Positions 1-7,700 of a stretch of 8,200 bases of DNA are shown here, in pieces. The notes below the pieces were generated by a model, which saw only the letters and a list, made by a program, of their open reading frames with translations, ran no database searches and had not been told where the DNA came from. The translations under genes were made by a program, and so were the position numbers. The first letter of the stretch is position 1; every line of letters starts with the position of its first letter. Source of the DNA: G020353115 sp964389685 (GTDB lineage: Bacteria > Bacteroidota > Bacteroidia > Bacteroidales > VadinHA17). The stretch covers positions 1-8,200 of the forward strand of contig CAYMFM010000119.1 in the NCBI GenBank assembly GCA_964389685.1, in the 5' to 3' direction.

Positions 1-2
1 AC

Positions 3-1832
3 TACTATTACGGAGGAGGTAACATCTTTGAACATGATAACTACTCCACGGAATTAATGGTGCCCTATATGTCTTCAGAAATCAACGAAGATGTATTTAA
101 CGGGAAGGAAGAAGTAGACTGGCCCGAGTATTCACCTGAACAGTGGGCAGAACTGTTTAATGAGGCCGGATATTTTTTTAATGATGTTTTTAGTTTTGCG
201 AAGCAGCATGGGATTAAAACCTGCATCGGTACAGAAACCCCCATAACCATCCCGGATGAAGTAAAAGTGAGGCTTGCTGAGCTCGGAATGGAGCCAGGGT
301 CCCCGGAAAATATTAAAAAAATATACCAGGGTATTTTTACACGGATTTCTAAGGCATACTCACTTGATTATTACTGGGTCTGGACACCGGAATCCTGGAT
401 ATGGGGCAACAGCGGAGAGCAACTGGAAAAAACCAGGGAGGACATGCTGCTAGCTTTGGAAGCCATTGAAGAGCTTGGCAATCCTTTCTCACTTGCCACC
501 TGTGGATGGGTTCTAGGTCCGGCTGAAGACCGTTCCATGTTCGAAGATATCCTACCGAAAAACATGCCCATGAGCTGCATAAACAATTATGTGGGATTCT
601 ATCCCGTTGATCCTGGTTTTGCTAAAATCCAGGGTCGTGATTTGTGGGCCATTCCCTGGCTGGAGGATGATCCGGGATTAATTGCACCACAATTCTGGGT
701 GGGAAGGATGAGGCGTGATGCGGCAGATGCCTTGGCATACGGCTGCACCGGGCTGATTGGCATACACTGGCGAACACGGGTACTCGGACATAACGTATCG
801 GCCCTGGCCCGTGCCGGGTGGCAACAGGACTGGAATAAAAAAAAGGGGAAACGTTTTGGTTTTGAAGAAGCACTAATGAATTCGCAGAATCCACCGCGTG
901 ATGCACCTGTGGATGATTTCTATGCAGATTGGGTTGAGACGCAATTTGGATATGTCCGGGATGATGCCCTGGCAAAGATATTCACAGCGATTGACGGGGG
1001 AGAAATTTACAACTGGAGAACAATTAGCTCGAATATCCCACGAAATTCAAATTGGGACCGTGGTCCGGGTGGGATCATCAAGGATACTCTAACATGGGAG
1101 CAGCGAAAAAGTAGTTACGAATTCATTGATCACCTGGAGGAATACCACCCTAAGATTGTAGGCAAAGGAAATATTGCCCGGTTCGATTACTGGCTGAACA
1201 CCCTGAAGTACCATCGGGCCATCGGGAAATTCTCCTGCACTCTTGGGAAGATCACACGCCTCGAAGAGGAGATGGATAAAACTGTCAATACACTGGTACT
1301 CATTGAGGAAAAATGGATTCCGCTCAGGGTGCAGCTTGTGAACGATTTTGAGGAGATGAATCTTTACTTGCTTAAAACCATTACAACTAAAGGTGCCATG
1401 GGAACCCTGGCCAATCTCAACCAGCACGTGGCTTATTTATATTTTGATCAGCCAGCAGGAATAATCGCGAGCAAAATGGGTGAAAAATTGCCGGAAAACT
1501 GCTGGCCATTGAAAAAGGACCTGAATACCCCCCGGATATTTATGCCTACAGTCCGTTCTGTATTAAATGCAGACGAAAATCTCAGTTTGAAATGCATTGT
1601 CACTGGAGATGCGGGTGAACCAGTGCTTTATTTCCGGAAACTGGGTGAGAAGCGCTTCCAGGAAAAACAAATGGAACACCTGGAACGGGGTGTATATAAG
1701 GTAATCCTCTCGCCTGATGAAATGAAGGGTGATATTGAATATTACATCCGGTCTTCAAATAATTTATATTATCCACCATCAGCCCCGGAATTATGTCAAT
1801 CGGTGGTGATCAGAGATGCTTTCTTACATTGA
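3..1832 (+). CDS. Glycoside-hydrolase-like protein with C-terminal Ig-like domain, 5' end outside window
   Basis: The frame is open from base 3, and the first in-window ATG (57) follows 18 in-frame codons. The real start is therefore probably left of the window, and residue numbers here count from that ATG (591 residues to the TGA). The first ~260 residues look like part of an (alpha/beta)8-barrel carbohydrate-active enzyme: strand-like segments end in acidic or aromatic residues, notably GTETP (58-62), WVWTPESW (107-114, with E112 a candidate acid), CGWVLGP (149-155) and GIHWRTR (235-241). A helical stretch follows (about 360-490). The last ~100 residues are a beta-rich Ig/FN3-like module ending in SAPELCQSVVI, a type often found at the end of large secreted glycosidases. 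I cannot name the family; GH20-, GH67- or GH115-like barrels are possibilities only. It lies 45 bases upstream of a xylanase remnant on the same strand, so a polysaccharide role is plausible. Substrate and catalytic residues are inferred, not shown. Confidence 0.75.
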   Translation, partial: YYYGGGNIFEHDNYSTELMVPYMSSEINEDVFNGKEEVDWPEYSPEQWAELFNEAGYFFNDVFSFAKQHGIKTCIGTETPITIPDEVKVRLAELGMEPGSPENIKKIYQGIFTRISKAYSLDYYWVWTPESWIWGNSGEQLEKTREDMLLALEAIEELGNPFSLATCGWVLGPAEDRSMFEDILPKNMPMSCINNYVGFYPVDPGFAKIQGRDLWAIPWLEDDPGLIAPQFWVGRMRRDAADALAYGCTGLIGIHWRTRVLGHNVSALARAGWQQDWNKKKGKRFGFEEALMNSQNPPRDAPVDDFYADWVETQFGYVRDDALAKIFTAIDGGEIYNWRTISSNIPRNSNWDRGPGGIIKDTLTWEQRKSSYEFIDHLEEYHPKIVGKGNIARFDYWLNTLKYHRAIGKFSCTLGKITRLEEEMDKTVNTLVLIEEKWIPLRVQLVNDFEEMNLYLLKTITTKGAMGTLANLNQHVAYLYFDQPAGIIASKMGEKLPENCWPLKKDLNTPRIFMPTVRSVLNADENLSLKCIVTGDAGEPVLYFRKLGEKRFQEKQMEHLERGVYKVILSPDEMKGDIEYYIRSSNNLYYPPSAPELCQSVVIRDAFLH

Positions 1833-1836
1833 CAAT

Positions 1837-1860
1837 GAAGTAATGCCATGCCATCACTTC
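1837..1860 (+). repeat. Short inverted repeat between the two plus-strand units
   Basis: GAAGTAATG (1837-1845) pairs with CATCACTTC (1852-1860) over nine positions with one A-C mismatch and a six-base loop. It begins four bases after the TGA of the preceding gene. It could be a weak terminator or mRNA-stabilising hairpin, but the following bases are A-rich rather than a T-run, so classical intrinsic termination is not supported. Confidence 0.3.
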
Positions 1861-1877
1861 TAAAGAAATAAAAATAT

Positions 1878-2485
1878 GTGAATAGAAACCAGCAAATTAG
1901 ATTACAAAAAAATGGGACAGCTTCTGATTTTAAAGGAATCTCGGTAAAAACTATATTACCCGGGCCTTTCAATATACTCATGAAGCAGACCCGGAAGACT
2001 TGCTTTTTTACAATGATTTTGATTTGCAGTATTCAAAAAGGTAGAAAAAAATTGATGCTGTTGTAAATATGGTCGAAGAATTTAAAAAAAGAAATATCCC
2101 TATTCAGGGATTGGGCATGCAGATGCACATAGGTATATCTGCTAGCAATAATGAAATTGAAAGTGGAATGCGACAACTTGCAGCTACCGGTTTATTGGTT
2201 CACATATCGGAAGTGAGCATCCTGGTTTCTGATTGGAAAAAGGATACGAGTCTGGTTTTTACAGAAGAATTGCAGAAAAAACAATCAGACAAATATCAGT
2301 TTATTGCACAGGCGTACAAAAGATCTGTTCCTGCTGACCAACGATACGGAATAACTGTATGGGGCTTAAGTGATGCACATAGTTGGATTAGTGGGTTTGT
2401 CCCACGTGACTGGCCTTTGCTATTTGATGATAATTATCAAAAGAAAAAAGTATATACAGGTTTTCTTAACGGTCTTAAGAAATAA
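1878..2485 (+). pseudogene. GH10 endo-1,4-beta-xylanase, C-terminal remnant
   Basis: GH10 enzymes hydrolyse internal beta-1,4 xylosidic bonds with two catalytic glutamates in a TIM barrel. The second half of such a barrel is clear here. The frame from 1934 reads LGKNYITRAFQYTHEADPED then LLFYNDFDLQYS, then hits TAG at 2042-2044. It continues in the same frame with GLGMQMHIG (the conserved QxH), HISEVSI (equivalent of the TELDI nucleophile strand, E retained), KYQFIAQAY, GITVWGLSDAHSW, DWPLLFDDNY and a GFLNGLKK end at a TAA. An ATG at 2069 could start a 138-residue product, but that would be only the last third of the barrel. Upstream of 1934 the homologous reading lies in another frame (VN at 1878 followed by NGTASDFK), implying an indel near 1930. 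The acid/base NE motif survives only if a single base in 'aatagaaac' is ignored. The N-terminal half and signal peptide are missing. GH10 catalytic domains are normally 300-350 residues; about 195 remain. Almost certainly non-functional. Confidence 0.88.
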
Positions 2486-2501
2486 TTTCATATGAATTAT
2501 T
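2481..2501. repeat. AT-rich near-palindrome over the pseudogene stop codon
   Basis: AATAATT and AATTATT arms flank a central CATATG, with one unpaired T on the left side. It spans the TAA of the xylanase remnant. It may be a weak hairpin or chance in an AT-rich stretch. A second loose pairing (AAAACT with AGTTTT, 2504-2524) follows it. Neither carries a GC stem plus T-run. Confidence 0.3.
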
Positions 2502-2878
2502 GAAAAACTCGTTTTCAAGTTTTCTCGCAATTTAGGTAAAAACCTTGCAGAAAATGTTAGGAAAATCACCAAACCAAAAAAAGAAAAATTTATTTCAGCC
2601 CTTTATTGGTAATTTCAGTGATGCTGAGCCATCAATTCCGGAATAAAATGAGTACCCTTCTTTGACATAATCAAACCTATCCATTTCGTTGTAATATAAA
2701 TACTTAATCCAACACAAATGGATTTTCTTTGTTGAAAAATTGTGGTTCATTCTTAACCGGAGAATATGGTTCACTTTAAGCTGAATTAATACATGACCGA
2801 TTCCCAAGATGAGCCAATGGTTTTGCGAATAAGGGCAAAGCAAAATCGGTGAAAAGAGATTCTGTATTGTTTGGCGAA
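2486..2878. other. Non-coding stretch, probably eroded sequence
   Basis: No intact gene is supported here. The plus strand is closed by stops in all frames. The minus strand has one 82-codon open frame (2595-2843) ending in a hydrophilic, tyrosine-rich segment (FDYVKEGYSFYSGIDGS). It has no recognisable family, no clear ribosome binding site and no partner. The stretch is AT-rich and leads directly into the group II intron end, so part of it (roughly 2800-2878) may be further degraded intron sequence, but I could not assign intron domains I-IV in it. Confidence 0.5.
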
Positions 2879-2959
2879 CTGCCGTATATGAGATCCATAC
2901 CTACTGTAGTGTGAGAGGTGCACTGGTCATGCTTCACCGTGATAAGGCGCCTACTCGAT
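2879..2959 (+). ncRNA. Group II intron 3' end (domains V and VI), truncated copy
   Basis: Domain V: CTGCCGTA (2879-2886) pairs with TACTGTAG (2902-2909), leaving one C-T mismatch and one G-T wobble. TATG (2887-2890) pairs with CATA (2896-2899) around the loop AGATC, with the expected two-base bulge CC (2900-2901). A three-base linker TGT follows. Domain VI: GAG (2913-2915) pairs with CTC (2954-2956) and AGGTGC (2916-2921) with GCGCCT (2947-2952), leaving A2953 bulged. An inner stem TCATG/CGTGA (2927-2931, 2938-2942) closes a six-base loop. The bulged A lies seven bases from the end of CGAT, matching the branch-point position and the AY 3' end rule for group II introns. The sequence GTGTGAGAGG ... 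CCTACTCGAT resembles, from memory, the 3' end of bacterial (Bacteroidota) group II introns. No reverse transcriptase/maturase frame and no ribozyme core is recognisable upstream. This is therefore a 5'-truncated, inactive copy just beyond the 3' end of the convergent glycosidase gene. Confidence 0.7.
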
Positions 2960-2976
2960 TATGCTTTCGTTAATAT

Positions 2977-4611
2977 TTATAATTTAAACGATACCAGTTC
3001 TATTCGATTAGCTTTTGCTTTTAATATCCCATCGACAAAAATCAATAAGCCCTTTCCTCTTTTATATTTATCACCGGTTTTATCCCATACAATGGTAAGT
3101 TCCCTACCATGATAAATTACTTTGTCCAGACAAAACCAATCCCAATTATCCGGAATGAGGGGATTTACTTCAACAATATTATCCATTCTGGGTTTAAGTC
3201 CTAAAAGATCTGAAATAACCAAATCACAAAATCCAGAATGATTATAGTCTTTGCCTCTTTCTATTCCACCTTTACCTTCCGACCATGTTCCATTGTCCCA
3301 TGTTTTAAGTCTGGTTCTTGAAATCCAATCTCCTGTAAAAGGATTAAGATTTTCATCGATCCATTTTTGGCTATCTCCCTCTTCATCAACTATTGAATGA
3401 CTTTTTGCATACTGTAATAATAGTATAAAGTAATCATCCTTTGAAATACCCCCGTGATTTGAATAATTATTTAACAGGTTTGACATACTTTTAAGTGTTT
3501 GAGTAGTTGCAAAAGGCCAGGATGGACCATTCCATTTACACTCATGCCCAGTATAGTTTATCTCGAAGAAAGGATGCAAACGTTCGCATGTGGTCAATCC
3601 ATATGGTGCGTAAAACCCTGTTGTATCCATCACTTTGTTCCAGGCAAAAGCGTATTTGGGATTATCATCAGGTAGATTAAAATACCAGGGTATGTATCCA
3701 ATAAGTTCCCTAACATTGATAGGTCTTGTGGTATCAGAATAATTTTTTGGGAGAACAGTGAAGAATTCGAGATCTTCATTCCAGAGACGATTTTGTACTT
3801 TTTGCTTTATTAGTTTGGCCTTAGAATAATATTCACTGGCAATTTGTTGATTATTTGTCAAATTTGCCATAGTTGCAATTGCTTTAGCATCACCATACTG
3901 ATAACTATTAATGGTTGGCCGTATAGCTGCCATTCCGCTAATGGGAATTCCATTATTTAATATGCGGCCACTAACAGAGACTTCCATACCATCTCTATCA
4001 TCTATCTGCCAAAACAAAATTTTAGAAGAATCTCGTCTTATCTTTTCCCATTCATTGTAATTGTTTATCAATAATGGTAATTGATTAGATAGTATTGAAT
4101 CATTTCGATGTATTTTATGAAAAGCAAGTGCAGCATCAGCTGCCCAAAAACTATATCGACGGATTCCATCATCGGATTTATTTAACCAAAAGTCAATGTA
4201 GTCAAGCACAAATTCCGGATTCCTTAGCCACCTACCTTCATAGATATGGTGTCCAGCTGAACAATTAATGGTGTTGTGCTTTCCTGCCCAGGGTACTTCG
4301 GGCAGAAACTCTGTTATTACAAATCCATCGTTAGTTTTTTTCAAATGCTTTCTATAGGTCCACCAACGGAAATAGTAAGTTTTTTCAATATCTTTGTCCG
4401 GTACTTCAATCAGGGGTATATTTTCAGAAAGAAATAGTAAGGCTGATTCATTAGGCACTTGCTGTATATAAAGTTCATTATCCTTCAGGTTAAAGTTTTC
4501 AATATAATAACTAAAACTGCTATTATCGAGGATCTGAAATGAGTGATCCTTTGTACAGCTTAATTGGATCAGTATTATAAAACTAATGATTGTAATTCTT
4601 TCACTTTTCAT
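2977..4611 (-). CDS. MGH1-like/GH63-like (alpha/alpha)6-barrel glycosidase, lipoprotein
   Basis: The 544-residue protein starts at an ATG with a short basic N-terminus, a hydrophobic stretch and a lipobox QLSC (Cys19). It is therefore probably a membrane-anchored lipoprotein facing the periplasm or the cell surface. After a small N-terminal beta region come FRWWTYRKH (81-89), EFLPEVPWAG (101-110), CSAGHHIYEGRWL (117-129), then DDRDGMEVSVSGR (204-216), CKWNGPSWPFATT (358-370) and YNHSGFCD (456-463). This pattern is typical of six-hairpin clan-G-like glycosidases related to mannosylglycerate hydrolase and GH63. By analogy an Asp in DDRDGME would be the acid, and the WNGPSWP helix lines the active site. 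The last ~70 residues form a beta tail. Length fits an intact gene. Substrate is unknown; alpha-glycosidase activity is an inference from the fold. It is AT-rich compared with the genes at both sides. It lies 172 bases downstream of the DUF5107 gene on the same strand and probably shares its transcript. Confidence 0.82.
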   Translation of the reverse strand: MKSERITIISFIILIQLSCTKDHSFQILDNSSFSYYIENFNLKDNELYIQQVPNESALLFLSENIPLIEVPDKDIEKTYYFRWWTYRKHLKKTNDGFVITEFLPEVPWAGKHNTINCSAGHHIYEGRWLRNPEFVLDYIDFWLNKSDDGIRRYSFWAADAALAFHKIHRNDSILSNQLPLLINNYNEWEKIRRDSSKILFWQIDDRDGMEVSVSGRILNNGIPISGMAAIRPTINSYQYGDAKAIATMANLTNNQQIASEYYSKAKLIKQKVQNRLWNEDLEFFTVLPKNYSDTTRPINVRELIGYIPWYFNLPDDNPKYAFAWNKVMDTTGFYAPYGLTTCERLHPFFEINYTGHECKWNGPSWPFATTQTLKSMSNLLNNYSNHGGISKDDYFILLLQYAKSHSIVDEEGDSQKWIDENLNPFTGDWISRTRLKTWDNGTWSEGKGGIERGKDYNHSGFCDLVISDLLGLKPRMDNIVEVNPLIPDNWDWFCLDKVIYHGRELTIVWDKTGDKYKRGKGLLIFVDGILKAKANRIELVSFKL

Positions 4612-4783
4612 GTTGTCTTATTCGTTTTTGACACACAATTTACTTATAAATTCACCATATGACTGAAAAAGTGAATCTATCAAACATTAGTGTGCTGGCT
4701 AAATTTACCTTTTACGGTTCGGTAGGTGCATTTGTTTACAATAAAATTAATGTACTCCCATAACATATCCAAACTTCATTGAT

Positions 4784-7700
4784 TTATAGATCTATCAAAT
4801 GCTTCAGACCTGATTTTGCCCAATAGTGATAAGGATTAAAATCCAGGGCCCTGGTAAAATAATTTTTAGCCTCTTCCTTATTATTAGCAGACAATTCTGC
4901 CAAACCGCTTATATAGCTACGCTGCGCATATCTCAGATCGGATATTTCCTTCTCAGCAAATTTTGAGAAAAAATCTATCTCTTCTTCCTGCTGTGAATAT
5001 TCCTGAAGGACTTTCCAGACTTTCCGGCTTTCTTCCTTCTGGTTTAGCTTTTGGAAGGCGAGTCCCTGGTAATATAGATAAGGCGTATCATCCAGAATAT
5101 GTTCAACGGCCTTCTGAAAATACTCATCTGCCTTCTTCTTCATGTTAAGTGCCTCGTATGTAAGTCCTATATAGAAAAATGTCTGGGCAAATCTTTCTGT
5201 CCACTCCGGTCGGCCCATTTCCAGATTACTAGGGTATTCATTTGCTTTTAGGAAATAATCCAAAGCTTTATCATATTGCTTTTTATCGTACATAGCGATT
5301 CCATTGAGCAGGTGTGCATCTTCATAATATTCGCGAACAAGACTTCCCCCTTCCCATCGAGAAAAATGATGGCTGTTTAGATCATTGATGGCCTTATCAA
5401 ACTGCCCATCCTGGATATATGCTTTAACAAGCCTGGATATGGCATCAGTACGTATTTCAATAATCTCCTTGTTTTTCTCAAGTAGTTCTAGGCGTTTGGA
5501 GATATCTGTTTTGTTGGTTTCATACAACACATCAATCTCATAGAATAAGCGGGGGTCCTTGTTATTCAGCTCAATAGCTTTCTCCAATGAAGCTGTTGCT
5601 TTTGTATAATCTCTATCTATCTGGCTGTATCCCATCGCCAGGTTACGGAATACGTTGTACGGAGGATTTTCAGCCATGACTGATTTTTCCCACCATTCCA
5701 TTGCGGCATCTGGTTGTGAATCATATAATAGATTCCCGATATAGTAAGTACATTGAGCATCCTCAGGATGTTTCGTATAAACGTGCTTTAAAACTTCTAA
5801 AGATTCTGCTCTGAATGGGAAGCAGAGACGAGCAGGCTGGGTAGAGGCAAGCTCGTAATATTCGAGTGATTTTTCTGTTTCACCGATCTTGTCGAAACAG
5901 TATCCCAAGTAATAATAAATCATGGGATAAGTGGATCCCTCTGGATTGCTTGTTATATCTATCCTTGAGAGTAGGTCAATGGTTTCATTCCATGCCCCGC
6001 AATTCATATAAAATGAAGCTATTTCCAGGTATTCCTCATGCTTGTTACCTATCAGTTTGTCGAGTAAGAGCAGGGATTCAGTGGCGGCAGAAGATTCATT
6101 TAACTCCCTGTAAGCATTGATGAGCTCATTTATCGCCAGGAAATCAAGGGGAATTTCAATTAAAAGTTCTTTCATAGCTTCTCTGGCATACTGAGGCCTT
6201 TCAAGTTTCCTTGAGATATAAGCCATCAGACAAGAACCCACACGGTTATAATGGTTATAATTCACGGATTGATTTATGTGCTCCAGTGCCTGTGTATAAT
6301 GGCCCTCCTTGCAATCCATATTGGCAAGGGCGAAATATGCGGGGGCTTTATAGTGAATATCCCAGCATGCCTTATAATAGTTATCGTAGGCTTCTTTATC
6401 CTTACCTAGTGCCTGTTGGGCAACTGCCAGATAGTAGTATGGTTCGGCATTTTGGGGATGCACATAATTATTCGCCAATCGGCCGACTGCTTTAGATAAA
6501 TGTTCTTCTGCTTTCTTCCAGCTGAATCCCTTACAATCCAGGATACCCAGTTGGATATTAACCTGGGAGTTACTAGAATCTCGCCGGAGTGCTTCCTGGT
6601 AATAAAGATCAGCATCAATTCTTCCGTTATAAAACTGGTCGAGTCTCAATCCTTCCACATAGAGTTCCTCTACAGTTTCTATTTCTTCAGGCTTTGACGG
6701 GGGTAAGACTGTTGCTGGTTGATCTATCCTTGGGTAATTTATTGGCTGATACTGAAGCAGGATCCTGCCATCCTTATCTTTCAGCGAGACCCGGAGTTTG
6801 GTTTTATCCACGTTGGCTGAATGGGTTATGGTGAAAGCATAGGGAGCATCAGGTGCAATCAGGATGGTTTTATGAGCGATTTCATTTCCATCATACATTA
6901 AATTCAAATAAGCATCATCAAACCGTGACGTAGTAATCACCTTGACCTGCACCTCCAGACCATCCACCAGTATATTCATAGCCCCGTTTAGATTGGCGTA
7001 TTGCATACCATTCAGGTTGCGAATTGGATACCAGTACTGTGTTACAAATTTTGATTCATAAGGTTTGATCCAGCTATAATCAGGTTGGTTGTCAGAAAAT
7101 GCCCCTGCCATCAATTCAATATAGGGACCATCTTCATCGGTTAACTTCTCATCCTCCATTTGGCCTCTGGGACCATTACCCCAGGTGAAATACTTCATGC
7201 CCGGCACCAGGTGATGATTGGTCACATATGCAACTCCAGCATCCTCAGAATGATTGTATCCTCCAAAATAGTCGGTCTCGTAATTCCATGCGAAGAAAGA
7301 AACCGGGACAGGTATATTTTTCCACTGGCTAATATTGGTGCCTTTCCAGTCCCTTCTCCCGTAAAAACCCTGTGATACCGGCCATTCTGAAAAATCATTT
7401 TTCCCATGATTTACTACATACTGCACATTGGGAGGGAAAATTACCTGATATGAAGAATCTACATGAACGGCAGGATTTGCCCAGTACAGGAAGGAGTGTA
7501 CAAGCGGGTTCGGATTATAAGGATTGATTTTTACTTCCAAATAGGATTTATCCGGGTATAATGTCATGCTCATTGTAAACCTGAACCGGTGCCTTTTATC
7601 AAATTCTGATATCCAAATTGTGGCACTCCCGTCTTCATTTTCTTTCAACAAATAATTTGCGGGCAGCATGGAATTTGCCTTGTGGTGATGAGGGAAATTC

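Noticed and set aside
1878..2066. A separate small gene of 62 codons before the xylanase fragment
   Set aside because: It reads the xylanase DNA out of frame over most of its length. The GH10-like sequence (AFQYTHEADPED) is in the neighbouring frame.
2069..2485. A complete 138-residue gene starting at ATG 2069
   Set aside because: The GH10 homology continues upstream in the same frame past a TAG at 2042. The ATG is an internal methionine of a broken xylanase, not a natural start.
2918..3112. A plus-strand small protein over the intron end and the 3' end of the glycosidase gene
   Set aside because: Half of it is the shadow of the minus-strand glycosidase, and the other half lies in domains V-VI of the intron. 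No ribosome binding site and no protein-like pattern.
4650..4690. A Bacteroidota-type promoter (TTTG and TAnnTTTG) upstream of the lipoprotein glycosidase
   Set aside because: On the minus strand a TTTG is present (4684-4681), but the element at the expected distance matches only TA and one further base. The spacing and match are too poor to call.
4680..4760. A terminator between the DUF5107 gene and the glycosidase gene
   Set aside because: Only a four-base complementary pair with a large loop (ACCT ... AGGT) and no T-run. Nothing argues against co-transcription.
6211..6834. Several open frames on both strands inside the DUF5107-TPR gene
   Set aside because: All are shadows of a long, well-supported coding sequence with continuous domain content.
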